A DNA stretch of 64,000 bases from Liolophura sinensis (GCF_032854445.1 NC_088298.1:14931504-14995503), one strand, 5' to 3'. Positions 11,287 through 22,749 are shown, counted from the stretch's first letter. Notes: generated from the sequence alone by a model not told the origin. Program-made: numbers and translations.

Positions 11287-11849
11287 TGTATATTATTATA
11301 TAACTGTCAATAAACATATGATGTATTCATGACTCCATTAATCTAAAAGATTTGTCAAGAAACAGTACCAAGCTACATTAGTTGTAGTCAACTGCTCCAA
11401 ATTATTTCTTTTATCTGAATTGACGGTATAATATAACTGGGAAATGTATTTTTGTTATTAATTTTTCTGCAATGAACAAACAAGTAGGACATGAGATTTA
11501 TCTTCAACAACGTTACAAGTTCCACATTTCCTTTCGTCAACGGAAAGTTTGTCAGGGTTCTGCCACCCCCCAGTTTCTATTTTTAATATATGGGAAGAAT
11601 ATGGTCATGGATATTGGGGGACGGTTGGCAGATTTGGTATTAGAAACGATGTGGATTTAAGAAAAAAACAAACTCATAACTCAGTGAGGTCAGAGGTGTC
11701 ATGTGACAGTTGAAGACTGACATTATCAGTTCACCTTTAAACTGAACAGAGTAAAACTTTCACCACTCTTTATTTTACATTCACCGCACAGTATTGAACA
11801 CAAAGACCCTTGCCATTATACTGCGTTGCACAATGTGAGCGCTGTGCAG
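11287..11849. other. No gene seen; start of the 70-bp-repeat neighbourhood
   Basis: It contains the second copy of the 29-bp direct repeat (11385-11414). From about 11790 it shows tandem-repeat-like words (CAGTATTGAACACAAAG, GAGCGCTGTGCAG) that continue after the family R insertion at 12476. Small frames at 11472-11660 and 11781-11975 are not convincing. Confidence 0.4.
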
Positions 11850-12475
11850 GCTCGCAAGTAACGACCACTTCGTTGAGATTGGACTGGCCGGAATCTCCAA
11901 AAACGACAACGTTGTTAACTTAGTATGCAAATGAAGACCACTTAGTGTACATGGGAGAGGACAATAGGGCAGCATGGGCTGGTGAATGGAGCGCGCTGAG
12001 AGGGGCTGATTGGATCATGGCGACTCAATCACGGCCCAATCCCGTCCACTGGAGTTATCTGATAAAGACTCGACCGTTCCGTACACCTGTCAACCCCGTC
12101 AGGCAGCAAGTCTAGCAAACAGACAGGAAATCTACGCCTTTTTCGAAGCCCTGTATTTTAGAGAACTAAAAGGAGAAATAGTCCTTTAAAGCATTATAAT
12201 TCACCGCTAAATAGTTCCCATGCGTCTGTGTTAAACATTCCTGTACAAAAAACTACACACTGAGTTTCGCAGAGAAGAAACCCAGAGCAGCGAAGACAGT
12301 TGGCAAATGGTTACACACAGCCGGTAAAATACGACCTTTTGTGAATTTACATCATTGAGAGGTTTACTTAAACTGTTCATAAAAATTCTTAAATAGTAGC
12401 AAATTCCACGCCCCCTAACACCACGACTTAACCAGAATTAGGTACAAAAAATAATGCAACGATGTAAATCGCAAT
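11850..12475 (+). repeat. Dispersed repeat family R, long copy 2
   Basis: Direct counterpart of 5278-5928, with high identity along its length. The flanks on both sides (GTGAGCGCTGTGCAG before, TGTGACTGTTGTGCAG after) resemble each other and belong to the 70-bp tandem-repeat neighbourhood, so this copy appears to have inserted into that array. The paralogous array at 21.8-22.7 kb has no such insertion. Confidence 0.85.
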
Positions 12476-12489
12476 TTATTAGACGTCAC

Positions 12490-12905
12490 CTTGCGTTATA
12501 CAATGTGACTGTTGTGCAGTATCGCAGGCTTCATGACTGAACTGCAATACTGTGTGGCCATTGACTGTGTGATACTGACGTGAAATTGTCACACAGTAGT
12601 GAGCAGCTGTCACAAAGTATCGCGTGACCGATGTCTGTGCTGTACCAACATGAAATTGTCACACAGTAGTGAGCAGCTGCCACAAAGTACCGCGTGACCG
12701 TTGTCTGTGCTGTACCAACATCAACTTGTCACACCGCGGTGAGCAGCTGCCACAAAGTGCGGTGTGGCCGTTGTCTGTGCTGTACCAACATGAAATTGTA
12801 ATGTGTCACACAGTAATCAGCAGCTGCCACAAAAAAACGTGTGGCCGTTGTATGTGCAGTACCAACTTGTCACATAGTACTTAGTACTTGTCACATGAAC
12901 TTGTC
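12490..12905 (+). repeat. 70-bp tandem repeat, array A
   Basis: About six degenerate 70-bp units containing CACAAAGTACCGCGTGACCG, TTGTCTGTGCTGTACCAACA and GTCACACAGTAGTGAGCAGC. The same unit forms a larger array at 21880-22685. The 71-codon frame at 12669-12884 is a product of the repeat. Confidence 0.9.
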
Positions 12906-12979
12906 ACATAGTATGGAGCTTTCCTGTATAGCACCGAGCAGCCCTGAGCTGTTAAGTACCGCAACGGCTTTTACCTGCG

Positions 12980-13960
12980 TACGTGTGCTGAAATGTGATG
13001 TACCGAATTAGTGTCTCTCTTTCGATAAATGTAACATGTACCTAGGGAACAATCTGTTAGAACTTCCTGGCTATGCAGTGATGTATTGAGCATTCAACAG
13101 CCAAACTTACGAATTTAAACGGGCTGCCTTATATACATGTATTTCTCTGCGTCTTTATTATTTAAAAAATGCTGACTTGTCAGAAGACGACATTTAATTC
13201 TTCACTTAGAAAATTTTTCACCATAAAAGTACGTGTTGCGGAAAAGTTACACCAGAGAAATGCTCTTGGCATGAGAGCCATTCCTTTGGCTTGATTTGAC
13301 ATGCACTTTACTTCACCCACTTTACTGAATTCCCATGGCGGCCACAGTAAATGTGCATGAATTGGTTGGCAGGCTCGCACATTGCCCAATATCCCGAAGC
13401 CATGGCCACATACCGGGTTTGGTGAAGTGAAAAAACAAACGGTTTTTGCGCTATCGAATTAAGTTCATCGACAAGTACTGGTGATGGCACCTTGAGGTGT
13501 TATACGTTATGACAGATCGCGGAGAGTTTTTGACTCATTTTTAAATATCATGAAGAAATTTTCCAGCATAAACAGGAAAACGGCCTGACACAACCGTGGC
13601 GGATTGAATGCAAGAGACCAAAAAATCACTCCGAGGAGTGAGATAAGGGATCAATTTAACTTTTTCAAAATTTTATATCTTTAGAAAATTACCATTGATC
13701 AACATATGAAAAATATCTTGAAATATCTTCGCCTCAATATGAAACTTTCATTGACCCTTTATAGAAGTTAGTGTTAAGACACGCTCGTGTCATTTTACCC
13801 CACCACGTCGATCTTTTAGGGTAAAGATAGTGCTTAGAAATGCCATGGCGGCGATCGTATGTACTTGAACTTATTTAAGAACGTGACTGTTTGATCAATA
13901 AATTAATGGACCCATCGCTGGACTGGCTTATAGACAGATTTTTTCAAATGTGTAATCAGA
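12980..13960 (+). repeat. Segmental duplication, block A1 (partner 22750-23820)
   Basis: Collinear with 22750-23820. Shared words are GGWACAATCTGTTAGAA, CTGACTTGTCAGAA/CTGACTTTGCAGAA, TTCACCCACTTTA, CATGGCGGCCACAG, TGCCCAATATCCC, CTTGAGGTGTTATAC and ATGACAGATCG, with many substitutions and small indels between them. A minus-strand frame (GYWAMCEPAN..GRHGNSVKWVK here, GYWAVYDPAN..GRHVKSIKWVK in the partner) is similar in both copies, but here a TAA follows directly and further copies carry indels, so it is not called a gene. Confidence 0.8.
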
Positions 13961-14812
13961 CAGCTATTTATTCGTTTTCTCTTTGATACTTTGTTTAGGA
14001 ACACGTAATGTATTCGTGATGTTTAGCTTACTGGCAACGCAAATGACGGCAACATAGAATATCACAAAGACTTATAACACGGAAAGTAAAACAACAGCAG
14101 CGACAGCAATGTGATAGCTGGCAAAAAGTCACACGTAACTGGTAAAATAGCGTCTCTTGTCAATTTACCTTGGTAAAGACCGACGATTGGGCAGACGGAC
14201 AGGCGGATTCACGGACAGATATACTTACACACAAGTAAACCACTGAAGATGCACTGTTTCTTTAGATCTACTAGTGTCTTGGTGTGAACTGACGTGTCTA
14301 TCACTTGACCCCCAGGGCCCAGTTGTTCGAAAGTGTATTACCTGTTACAGGTATTAAGTCATATTTTAATTTTAGCCAAGTCAGCAGCCAATATGCAAAG
14401 TTACAGCGTGACAGCAGCTGTTTGAGATCCTATTTAATGCGCTGTTACGCAATCATTTCTGGGCCAAGTACAAAATTGAAGACTTAAATTAAAGTGAAAG
14501 ACAGCACCTGACTAATGTTTATGTCCACTGAAACACACCATTCAAGGTATCTTAAACCGGCATTAAGTATTTTCAGATTTTTTTTTTGCCAACCCAGTGA
14601 AAGTTTAGTGAAACTTCGTCTTCATACAGCTTCGGTGTGGCTCCATCATCGACAGCAACGTGACGTCACGTTTCTTCTAGTTCTCTAACGTCGAAGTTAT
14701 TTTCCGTATTAAGTGATAAATAGCTTTTTCGGATATTGGACATGCTGGAAGGATATTTCTTCCACTGCTTGAGCTGTTGATACAGTAAGCCTGCTATATA
14801 GTTTACAGTTTA
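13961..14812 (+). other. Sequence present in block A only; includes a family R fragment
   Basis: In the partner locus, block B1 runs almost directly into B2, so about 2 kb here (13960-15950) is extra. A family R fragment lies at 14085-14185 (CAGCGACAGCAATGTGATAG, CAAAAAGTCACACGTAACTGG, GTCAATTTACCT). The rest has no recognisable gene. Confidence 0.5.
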
Positions 14813-14950
14813 AGGCAACCTGCGGATGGTCGTAGGTTTCCACCGAGCTCTGCCCGGTTTCCTCCCACCATAATGCTGGCCGCCGTCGTATAAGTGAAAT
14901 ATTCTTGAGTACGGCGTAAAACACCAATCAAATAAATAGATAAATAAATA
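14813..14950 (+). repeat. tRNA-type SINE, 5'-truncated
   Basis: It contains CAACCTGCGGATGGTCGTAG, GAGCTCTGCCCGGTTTCCTC, CCACCATAATGCTGGCCGCC, ATATTCTTGAGTACGGCGTA and a tail of (AATAAATA). It is close to the family consensus, so relatively young. The minus-strand frame at 14709-14927 is antisense to it. Confidence 0.95.
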
Positions 14951-15959
14951 CAGTGTAAGTAGCCTGCAGATGCACGGTCGAGGTATTCCTGGTTCAGGTC
15001 GTAGCCTCCGAGGGGTTGTGCTGGTGATTTTGATCCCTATTAATTGTTTACAAAATTACAATAGGATTGTTGTACACCTAGATTCATGCTCAATTCTGAA
15101 AGAAATGCAAATAAATCTGAGCACCACTGAGACTGATCTAGGCATTCGACTGTCGCTAAATTTTATGTTTCAGTGTTATGGCGGTGGCTTCTAAGATGAG
15201 AACAGTGCTGACTTAGTCGTCGCAGGGGTCAAAGAAAGCACCTCGGCTTGAACTCGGCGTTTCAATAATTTTACTGTTTTTATAAAACAAAACAGAAAAA
15301 AATACCCCTTGTATGCAAGAAAGACAAAGGGGCAAAGTTTAAATTCTTTAATTCTCATAAAATTAGATTAAAAAATCATATCAGAAGAGTTAATTAACTT
15401 AAGTAAGGCAAGATGCTGTCTTCTCATTCCCATCAAACTTCGGCATCTCAAGTAAAGTTTTCACTGACTCTGGCATTTGTTATTTAAAATCTGCTAACTA
15501 AACGGTAAAATGAATGATAAAAAAATGTATTTGTGTAATTTGAACAGCATGTCTAAATAGGTCTAGGTCCTACTGGGGTGATGAATGTGGTTTGGGCCGA
15601 AACGGTATACCACTGTCTGACATAATTTGTGATACAGTCGGCTTGTAAATCAAGTAGTTTTACGTCTGTGGTGGTCCGTAAATGATACAGACCTGTCTCA
15701 CAGTACTGTGTGAATTGGCCCCTGGACTATACGTGACTAAATCGTTGTGAACGATCTCAAAATGATGTCTTATGCAGCAATTCTGTATTATCATATGTCA
15801 CTTCATAGAACGAAAGTGTAAAGGCTACGTCACAGCGTAGGCCACGTAATCTGATAGCATCTGTTTGATTGGATAACATTTTCAAGATGTCTGCCTCGAT
15901 TCACAACAGTCATCTGTGCAGTATTGCCATTTTGTTCTACATGTTATTCAGTGAAATCT
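14951..15959. other. No feature recognised
   Basis: AT-rich. The frame at 14970-15194 (+) begins at the SINE edge and shows no domain. Confidence 0.35.
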
Positions 15960-17060
15960 CATTAAAATAATAAAGTCTGATACTTTTTAGAAAGCTTGAG
16001 AATCCTGCTTTCGATTAAAGTAAAGTTTTAGCAAGGTGCTGTCTTGGCCTTTAAAGTTAAATCCAGTAATTAGTCTTAAAACAGTTTTGAGAAACGGGAC
16101 CCTGAGGCTCCTTCTGAGGATGTACCTCATCATGTCGCCTACATCATAGTAAAAAAAAATAGCGATTTGAATGCGGAGTTTAGCATTATTGTGAGGAAGT
16201 TTAAAGCGGCTTTCCAAAAGATCAAATTCTGACATCCAGAAAAGCTGCCTGCATTTTCCTTTCATGCCAGCCAAAATCTTGTATATATGACCTAAGATAC
16301 ATGAACAGTTGGCCGAAAGGATTAAAAGTTAACAAGTTTTTATCGAAGTCCAGAGAAAATTTTCAATTTACAAAAAAAAAAAGAGTCGTGCCAAAATAAA
16401 GTATAATGCACACATGGTGAACGACAAAAAACGCATCCACTTTGCCTAGAAGAGGATTTCAGTGATATGGACATCACAAAAGATCTGTCAAGAATCTTCC
16501 ATAACAAACAGCAAGTAAAAAAGCCCTTGGGACTGAACTTATTATGAAGTTGGGGTCATCAAAAGTCAAGTTTTATGCTAATAAAGTAACGAATATCAAA
16601 TCAGCGCAATGTTCTCTTTACTTAACACCAAGAGTAGCTAAGCTTAATATACCTGCATTCTTAATGTATCATGCTTTTATTTCTTATTATCATGGAAAAT
16701 CATGGAAAGAAAAGCTAGGATAGTAGCTGTTAAAGTTGTGAGTTTGAAGGGCATTAGGTGTGCCGGTACAGGATCGGAACTTAACGTTAAACAGCCACTC
16801 TTCGAGAACAGCTCCTGCTGACTCGGCATCTCAGTACGTCAAGAGGCTTGTCCGGTAAATACCAAAGTCATTTGGTTTCTGCGGGGCTCTGTCCAAGTTT
16901 CCTCTTACCAATAAGCATGACGGAACTTCGTAGATTTGAGAGAAATATTCTTGCGTACAGCGTTACACCTAAAAACAATGTGATGATGCGTTATGCTGAA
17001 AGGTTTGTGCGGATACTAAAAAGGATAACTTAGCCCTAACAGATAACTTAGTCAACAACG
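15960..17060 (+). repeat. Segmental duplication, block A2 (partner 23840-25000)
   Basis: Paired landmarks: CATAGTAAAAA, GAGCATTATT/TAGCATTATT, AGCTGCCTGC, AAAATAAAGTATA, GAAYATCAAGTCAG-like and GCAATGTTCTC/GCAATGTTCCTC. The order is the same, but indels are frequent. The block also contains a very diverged SINE-like core (see 16828-16975) with a counterpart in block B2. Confidence 0.75.
16828..16975 (+). repeat. Very diverged SINE core
   Basis: TTGGTTTCTGCGGGGCTCTG, CCAAGTTTCCTCTTACCA and GAAATATTCTTGCGTACAGC follow the spacing of the consensus core (GGGTTTCCCCCGGGCTCTG, GGTTTCCTCCCACCA, GAAATATTCTTGAGTACGGC). A similar decayed copy sits at 24855-24990 in the partner block, so this SINE was probably present before the duplication. 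Confidence 0.6.
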
Positions 17061-17261
17061 ACATTTAAAAGTTTTAATTGTGCCGGGGATCATATATCAT
17101 ATGAAGGATCTAAGGATATTAGTCTCCAATACTGTGGCGATATTTCTCCATCAGCTGACCATTGTTAATTAAAATAACCTGGATCACTGAAACACATTAT
17201 TGCCTTGGCGAAAATCTTTGGAATGGACTTGCCATCCAGACCTACCTTATGTGTGTATGCA

Positions 17262-17432
17262 TGTAAACTCGTACGTCGTGATGATTTCCTCTCAGGTCGT
17301 AAGTGGGAAGGTCTGCAAGCAACCTGTGGATGGTCGTGGGCTTTCACCGGGCTCTGCCCGATTTCCTCCCACTATAATGCTGACCGCCATCGAATAAGAG
17401 AAATATTCTTGAGTGTAAACACCAATTAAATA
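17262..17432 (+). repeat. tRNA-type SINE, head mostly lost
   Basis: It starts near GATTTCCTCTCAGGTCGTAA and continues with GTGGGAAGGTCTGCAAGCAA, TGGATGGTCGTGGGCTTTCA, TCCTCCCACTATAATGCTGA and AAATATTCTTGAGTGTAAACACC plus AATTAAATAAATAGAT. A short deletion removed ACGGC near the 3' end. It lies between duplication blocks A2 and A3; the partner locus has no copy at the equivalent place. Confidence 0.9.
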
Positions 17433-17589
17433 AATAGATCGTGTATATACATGCCTTGTGGCTGGTCTCGTCCATCTTAATGCCAGTGAGGCCATTTCGC
17501 TCGCCGACATACCACCGTTATATCACGTTATTAGGCATAAAAACATTCCACTTCTGTTCCGATAATGGGAGGCAATCACATGTATGTAA

Positions 17590-18560
17590 TAGCATCGCCA
17601 CCAGGGCCTTTCCACGAAGAAATCTTGTAAAACAGCGTTTCACTTGAACTTTTATACAGAAACGGAAAAGGAACTTTTGTTCCAAAACACAGCACTAGCG
17701 TATACATATACCATAATCCCACATCTTTCATTTCTTTATGTCCAAACTTTCTGACATAAAGATCAGTGTTTGTCAGTTTTGTCCCTAGAGAAATTATTGG
17801 CACAAAAGTGAGTCTGCCGCCAAACATACGGGCCTGTAAGCAAGTACAGTGGCCTATGGAATAACGTAATAACTGACAATGCTCATATTCATGGTAACAA
17901 ACTCGTACATTTTGCCCCCGAAGTCATATGGCGACACATCAGATTTTGCGGAATAGAAAACAAAAAGGCGTTCTCCTCTTGTAAACTATTAAATTACATA
18001 CAAAACAATCTTCAGTGATATTGGAGATCACAGTTCACCGAGGATAGTTGTGCATTTGTAACTCAGAGAAAGAAATTCCAGAATAAAACAGAAAAATTTA
18101 CGGGATGACAAAGAAAGGGCCAGATCAAATGAGAAAATGAACGCCGTAGAGTGAGATAAATTGATTTATTTTTCTTCTCTTGATTTTAGATTTATCTCCT
18201 TAGAACATGATCCATGATCCACGAATTTGTGCAAGAAAAAACATCTTGTAATGCCCTGGGCGTTTTAGCCCACTACCACAGTTTTTTAGCTGAGCTCGGC
18301 ATTATACAGCATCAAAAGAACTGCCCTGAGTTATGTTCATGGTCATTCAACTCAGTGTTCAGTTTGATACATTCAACTTCATATGTGCGTAGTGATGACG
18401 TCAGACTAGAAAGGCAAGGAAATACAACCAATGGGTGAGCTCGTCTCCTTTTCACACGAGAATGATGGACACCACGGACTACAACACTCAACTGATTGGT
18501 TGACAAGATTGGATAAAAAAGATACACAATTGACTTTGGCTGACAATGGATATAGGATTT
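17590..18560 (+). repeat. Segmental duplication, block A3 (partner 25590-26600)
   Basis: Shared words in order: CACGAAGAAATCTTGTAAAA/CAAGAAGAAATCTTGTGAAA, ACTCGTACATTTT, CATATGGCGACACATCAGAT, AGATCAAATGAGAAAATGAA, CGCCGTMGAGTGAG, TTATCTCCTT, TGATCCATGATC, GCAAGAAAAAA and GATGACGTC. The identity in the middle is the highest of the three blocks. Small frames in the two copies (18214-18438, 25779-26147) do not correspond to each other. Confidence 0.85.
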
Positions 18561-18959
18561 CCTGGGTTAAATCCTATAGCCTGTCAAGATTGGCTGAATA
18601 TACACTATCCGGTACCAAAATTTGACCTTAGCCTTTATCTCACATCAACGAATCTGCGACTACTTTACATTCCATTATGTTCGACAGTAAGTACTTTTAA
18701 CACCTTGCAAGTTTTGGTAGTTTTGACTTGCTTCAAACAATTACATTTTTTGGCAAAATGAACGACTTGGTTAAGGAATGGTTTAACGTCAGTGGAATGG
18801 AAACAGACCTGCTAAGTAAGATCTGCAAGATGCAGTCAACAGGAATTCGTCAGAGTTTTCGCTTTCAGGAACTTTAATGATAGAATTACTTCTAAATACT
18901 GTTCGTGCTAGCTAGAGCATGTACCGGATTATGTATTTGGCACACGAGGTGATAGGCAC
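18561..18959. other. No feature recognised
   Basis: Low-similarity continuation of the duplicated neighbourhood; no ORF of note. Confidence 0.3.
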
Positions 18960-19400
18960 TTAAAGCAATTTTAGCAGACAAGCCGATCTGAAGAGGCTTT
19001 AATTACGGAAGATGGAAAACGCCACTTACATTTCCGAGTCGCATGGGGGCATTTTATGCAGATTGTGTTTAGTTGGACTTTAGTGAGACATTTTTTGCTG
19101 GGGAGGTCAAAATACAAAAAAAATACAAAATTCTTGAGAAACACATTGACAAAGGCGTCGTTTTAGATGGACGAGTCATGGCTACGTGCATCAGCAATAG
19201 AATTACTCTCATTATACATCTGAAAAACAGAAAAGAAACTGCAGACAGTTCCATGAAAAAACCAACAAAACCGGCAATGTTCTCTGTTTTGGCCGTTGTT
19301 AAGCTTTTTGTGCGTCTCTTGATAAAAAGCAGTTTCCATGCTAATAACTGATTTATCATCAGTTCAGGGCTGTGTATTTATAATGACATAGGCTGCAGTA
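18960..19400 (+). repeat. Old dispersed block (partners 30445-30870 and 28050-28170)
   Basis: Shared with 30445-30870: TTACGGAAGATGGAAA/TTACAGAAGATGGAAA, TCATGGCTACGTGCATCAGC, TACTCYCATTATAC, TTTTTTGTGCGTCTCTTGAT-like, and TTCCATGSTAATRACTGA. The last part also resembles 28100-28170 and, weakly, family E read in reverse. Overlapping frames on both strands (19073-19351, 19069-19359) are not conserved in the partners. Confidence 0.7.
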
Positions 19401-19691
19401 CAGAAATAAACACAACCCTTTACAAGGACGCCATGCAGCGCCAATATATATGAAGAAATGTCACGTCATATTGTATGCAATGGTCGTCCGCAAAATGTAT
19501 GCTAAGCTGTATACATCGGTTATTTGATAGTAAATCACTGTAAAACACACAAAATCATATTTCAAAATACTGTCTTAACTATTACCTTTATAGGTCTGTT
19601 TCCGAGAGCTAAAGACTATATAGATATAAAGAAATGTCACGTGATCTTACATCTACGAGTCGACTGAAGACGTTATATATGGGCTGAGTGT

Positions 19692-19867
19692 CTCCGTGGC
19701 TCAGTTGGTTAGCGCGCTAGCGCAGCGTAATGACCCAAGAGCCTTTTATCAATGCAGTCCCTGTGCGTTCAAGTCCAGCTCATGCTGACTTTCTCTCCGG
19801 CCATAAGTGGGAAGGTCTGCAACAGTCTGCAGATGGTCGTGGGCTTCCCCCACGTATTTCACCCATT
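19692..19867 (+). repeat. tRNA-type SINE, 3' end replaced by family R
   Basis: The tRNA-like head is intact: A box TGGCTCAGTTGGTTAGCG and B box GCGTTCAAGTCCAGCTC. Then come CTCTCCGGCCATAAGTGGGA and GCAGATGGTCGTGGGCTTCC. Instead of the usual GGCCGCCGTCGTATAAGTGA end, the sequence runs into a family R fragment in reverse. Confidence 0.85.
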
Positions 19868-19935
19868 ACGTTTGACCACTAGCCAGCTATCACGCTGTCA
19901 TCGCTGCTTTGGTTTTACATTGTATGTTGTACGTC
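19868..19935 (-). repeat. Family R fragment fused to a SINE
   Basis: GCCAGCTATCACGCTGTCAT and CGCTGCTTTGGTTTTACAT are the reverse complement of the family R segment ATGATAGCTGGC. The junction with the SINE lies near 19865-19870. Confidence 0.7.
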
Positions 19936-20469
19936 TTTCAGTATATTACCTATACCCAACTACAAAATAACGCAATTTTGAAAAATTAAAAAAGGCCAAC
20001 TGAAACAGCTAAAAAAAAAAACGGCCATACAGCTAAAAACACCATGGCAGGATGAATTCATGGCTTTAGACATTCATGGAAAATTTATTGTGCATGGGAA
20101 AAAGTTGGTGATGCAATTCTACAATAACAAATGAATACAAAGGTTACAACATTCAGGCAATACTGACATGTGTATTGCTGTAAAACTCGTCTGGGATTTA
20201 CAAATACATGTATATATTATTTTTAAAAATGAGCCATAGATCATAATACTGCAATCAGTACGTTTAGTTATCTTGTAAACAGTATCTTTAGTTAGATAAA
20301 CAGTTTATGAACAACACTAAGCTATCCAGTGAAGGATAAGTTATTGTCGTGATTTAATGTTCAAAGTGTATGGAAATAAATTTATATGCAAATTTCGAAA
20401 TGCACCCTAACCAGTTTCACGTGTATGTAAGCAACCCTCCTGTATACGGTATTGGCGAGTTTTGACGTT
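19936..20469. other. No gene seen
   Basis: A stretch near 20040-20100 (GGATGAATTCATGGCTTTAGACATTCATGG in pieces) resembles 29315-29350, another sign of old duplication. Nothing else was recognised. Confidence 0.35.
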
Positions 20470-21545
20470 TATCATGATGCGTTGTGAACAGTCTAATTGT
20501 ATTTTTCACGTTTATATAATCCTACTTACGAAAAATATCAAGGCCAGGTGGAATATAACAGACAAGTAACGGTGTGACAGTTCACAACCGGGCACATCAT
20601 GGAAGCTCGCAATTGACATCACGATTTTTGCACGTACAGTCAAGTCGTCCTGCACTCTAATTACAGAAAATGCAATAGAAGACAGGAAAGTTGGTAAAGA
20701 TGTAATCTCGTTTACATTTCTATTAACAATATAGAAAGGTTCGTGTGATTTTGCCTTCAATACTCATTCTTTGAAACTTTGGTATAGAGAGTCTTTCTAT
20801 AGAATGGTGTTCATGAGAGATGAGTACACAAATGTATCCTGAAAGCCGGTTGTCCGTTGAGCATAATTCCGATTCGCCGGTACACACGTCGATGAGAAAC
20901 TTTTCAAAGGGGCATTTAATGCGAGGTAGAATGAATAGGTGCGCATGTTGGTCTACCATTTGCTTTTACAAGTCTTCTTACTTAAAAACAGGTCAAATCT
21001 GACGTGCAAATGTCATTCCGCTCGTAAGAAGCAAAGTTAGGTGGCAATAAATTCAACAGAGAGAAAACTACGGAGGCACAACAACTTCACTGAAAATTCA
21101 CTGAAAACTAGGTCAAGTTTCATGTTCACACGACGGTCCTAATAGCTGTTGTTTCCCGGAGAAATAAAAAAAACTAACGCATCGATTTTCAGCCCTATTT
21201 TTTTCTGTTGGAGATACTTAAAACACACACATCGCTTTAACCAGACGAATTCTAGCCGAGTACATCAGCGGCGGTAAGATCTATTACATCGTTCAAAAAA
21301 AAGTACAACTTCCAGAAAGGTTGCCACTTTATTACGTGAAAAGAAAAAACATCGTAACTGACCACAGTAAATAAAAGAACTCTAAAAGTGACACCTTTCA
21401 CGGCTTAGCCCGCTGTGCAGTTTATTGGAGTTTTCGATAAAACAATTTTCATGGTAATATAGGGTTTGAGGTGAATTTCCCAGCGGGCCGTTTTGTCGCT
21501 GATTGCTATGTTGAGAGTCACTCAGCGTTCATTAAAATCACGATG
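20470..21545 (-). repeat. Family E with attached inverted-arm sequence, reverse copy
   Basis: Read on the minus strand, 21545 down to about 21150 is family E (CAATCAGCGACAAAACGG, CATCGATTTTCAGCCC on the plus strand). The part at about 20650-20960 is a diverged copy of the 10-11 kb arm sequence (GAGAGTCTTTCTATAGAATG, GTACACACGTCGATGAGAAA, TTTAATGCGAGG). The order E then arm matches 10437-11286, so the two sequences form one older composite repeat. Confidence 0.7.
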
Positions 21546-21879
21546 GTTTAATTCTGCCATCTTTTAAAGAAGAAAATGGTGGGGGAAAGGGGGGAGGGGA
21601 TTGCAGAGGAAACTGATGTGAATACTGGGGACTGAACTTGTGAAAGGATAAGGCTATGAAAAAGCTTGTACCTGTCAATCGGTGACGACAGAGGTAACAA
21701 GTCACTCTTTGAGATGGACTGGCGCAATCAGTCCAGCGTCAGACTACACAATTGAAGTACAACTCACATCGCACTGCATCGTACGATAACCCCTCAGTAC
21801 TGAACACAAATGTCCGCGAACAGTGTATAATGTCCGCGAAGCAGTATATAATGTCAGTGCTGTGCAGTACGGCAAATTT
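21546..21879. other. No gene seen
   Basis: It contains a G-rich run near 21580-21602 and, from about 21800, early degenerate copies of the 70-bp array (GTCCGCGAACAGTGTATAAT repeated with variation). Confidence 0.4.
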
Positions 21880-22685
21880 CATGGCAGCACTATGCTGTTC
21901 GACCGTGCTGTAGCTACATGAAATTACCACACAGTACTGACCAGCTTCCACAAACTACCGAGTGGCCATTGATTGTACTGTACCTACATTAAATTACCAC
22001 ACAGTACTGACCAGCTTCCACAAACTACCGAGTGGCCATTGATTGTACTGTACCTACATTAAATTACCACACAGTACTGACCAGCTTCCACAAACTACCG
22101 TGTGGCCACTGATTGTACTGTACCTACATTAAATTACCACACAGTACTGTGCAGCTTCCACAAACTACCGTGTGGCCACTGATCGCACTGTACCTACATT
22201 AAATTACCACACAGTACTGACCAGCTTCCACAAACTACCGTGTGACCATTGATTGTACTGTACCTACATTAAATTACCACACAGTATTGTGCAGCTTCCA
22301 CAAACTACCTTGCTGCCAACTGACTGTGTGATATTGACATTTAATTGTCACACAGTATTAAGCAGTTGTCACAAAGTGCCGTGTTGCCCAACTGACTGTG
22401 TGATACTGACATCAAATTGCCATACAATATTGAGCATCGGTCACATGTTACCGTGTTGACTGTGCTGTACGCCAATGAAATTGCCACACACTACTGAACA
22501 GTTGCCACAAAGTATCGTGCTGCCAACATCAGACTGTCACACAGTACTGACGAGCTGACATAATTACCGTGTTACCCTGGCCTGTGTTGTATCTGCATGA
22601 AATTGCCACACAGTATTGAGCAGTTGTTGCAATTACCGTGTGGCCCTTGGCTGTGCTGTGCCTACATGAAGTTGTTACACATTAC
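21880..22685 (+). repeat. 70-bp tandem repeat, array B
   Basis: About eleven units. Those at 21920-22310 are highly homogeneous (CACACAGTACTGACCAGCTT, CCACAAACTACCGAGTGGCC, ATTGATTGTACTGTACCTAC). Those at 22310-22685 are diverged and closer to array A (CACAAAGTGCCGTGTTGCCC). The homogenised part is therefore a later local expansion. Confidence 0.95.
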
Positions 22686-22749
22686 CGAGCCTTGAATGAC
22701 CAATACCGAAATGGACCGGTTTTGATATGTAGTGTACACGTTGATTTTC

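Noticed and set aside
10008-11303. Conserved protein encoded in the inverted arms
   Set aside because: The shared peptide follows from near-identical DNA; the diverged third copy near 20.7-20.95 kb does not keep the frame, and the start and end differ between arms.
19692-19790. A functional tRNA gene
   Set aside because: The A and B boxes are those of a SINE head; the acceptor stem and 3' half do not form a tRNA, and the same head is followed by SINE core here and at 24338.
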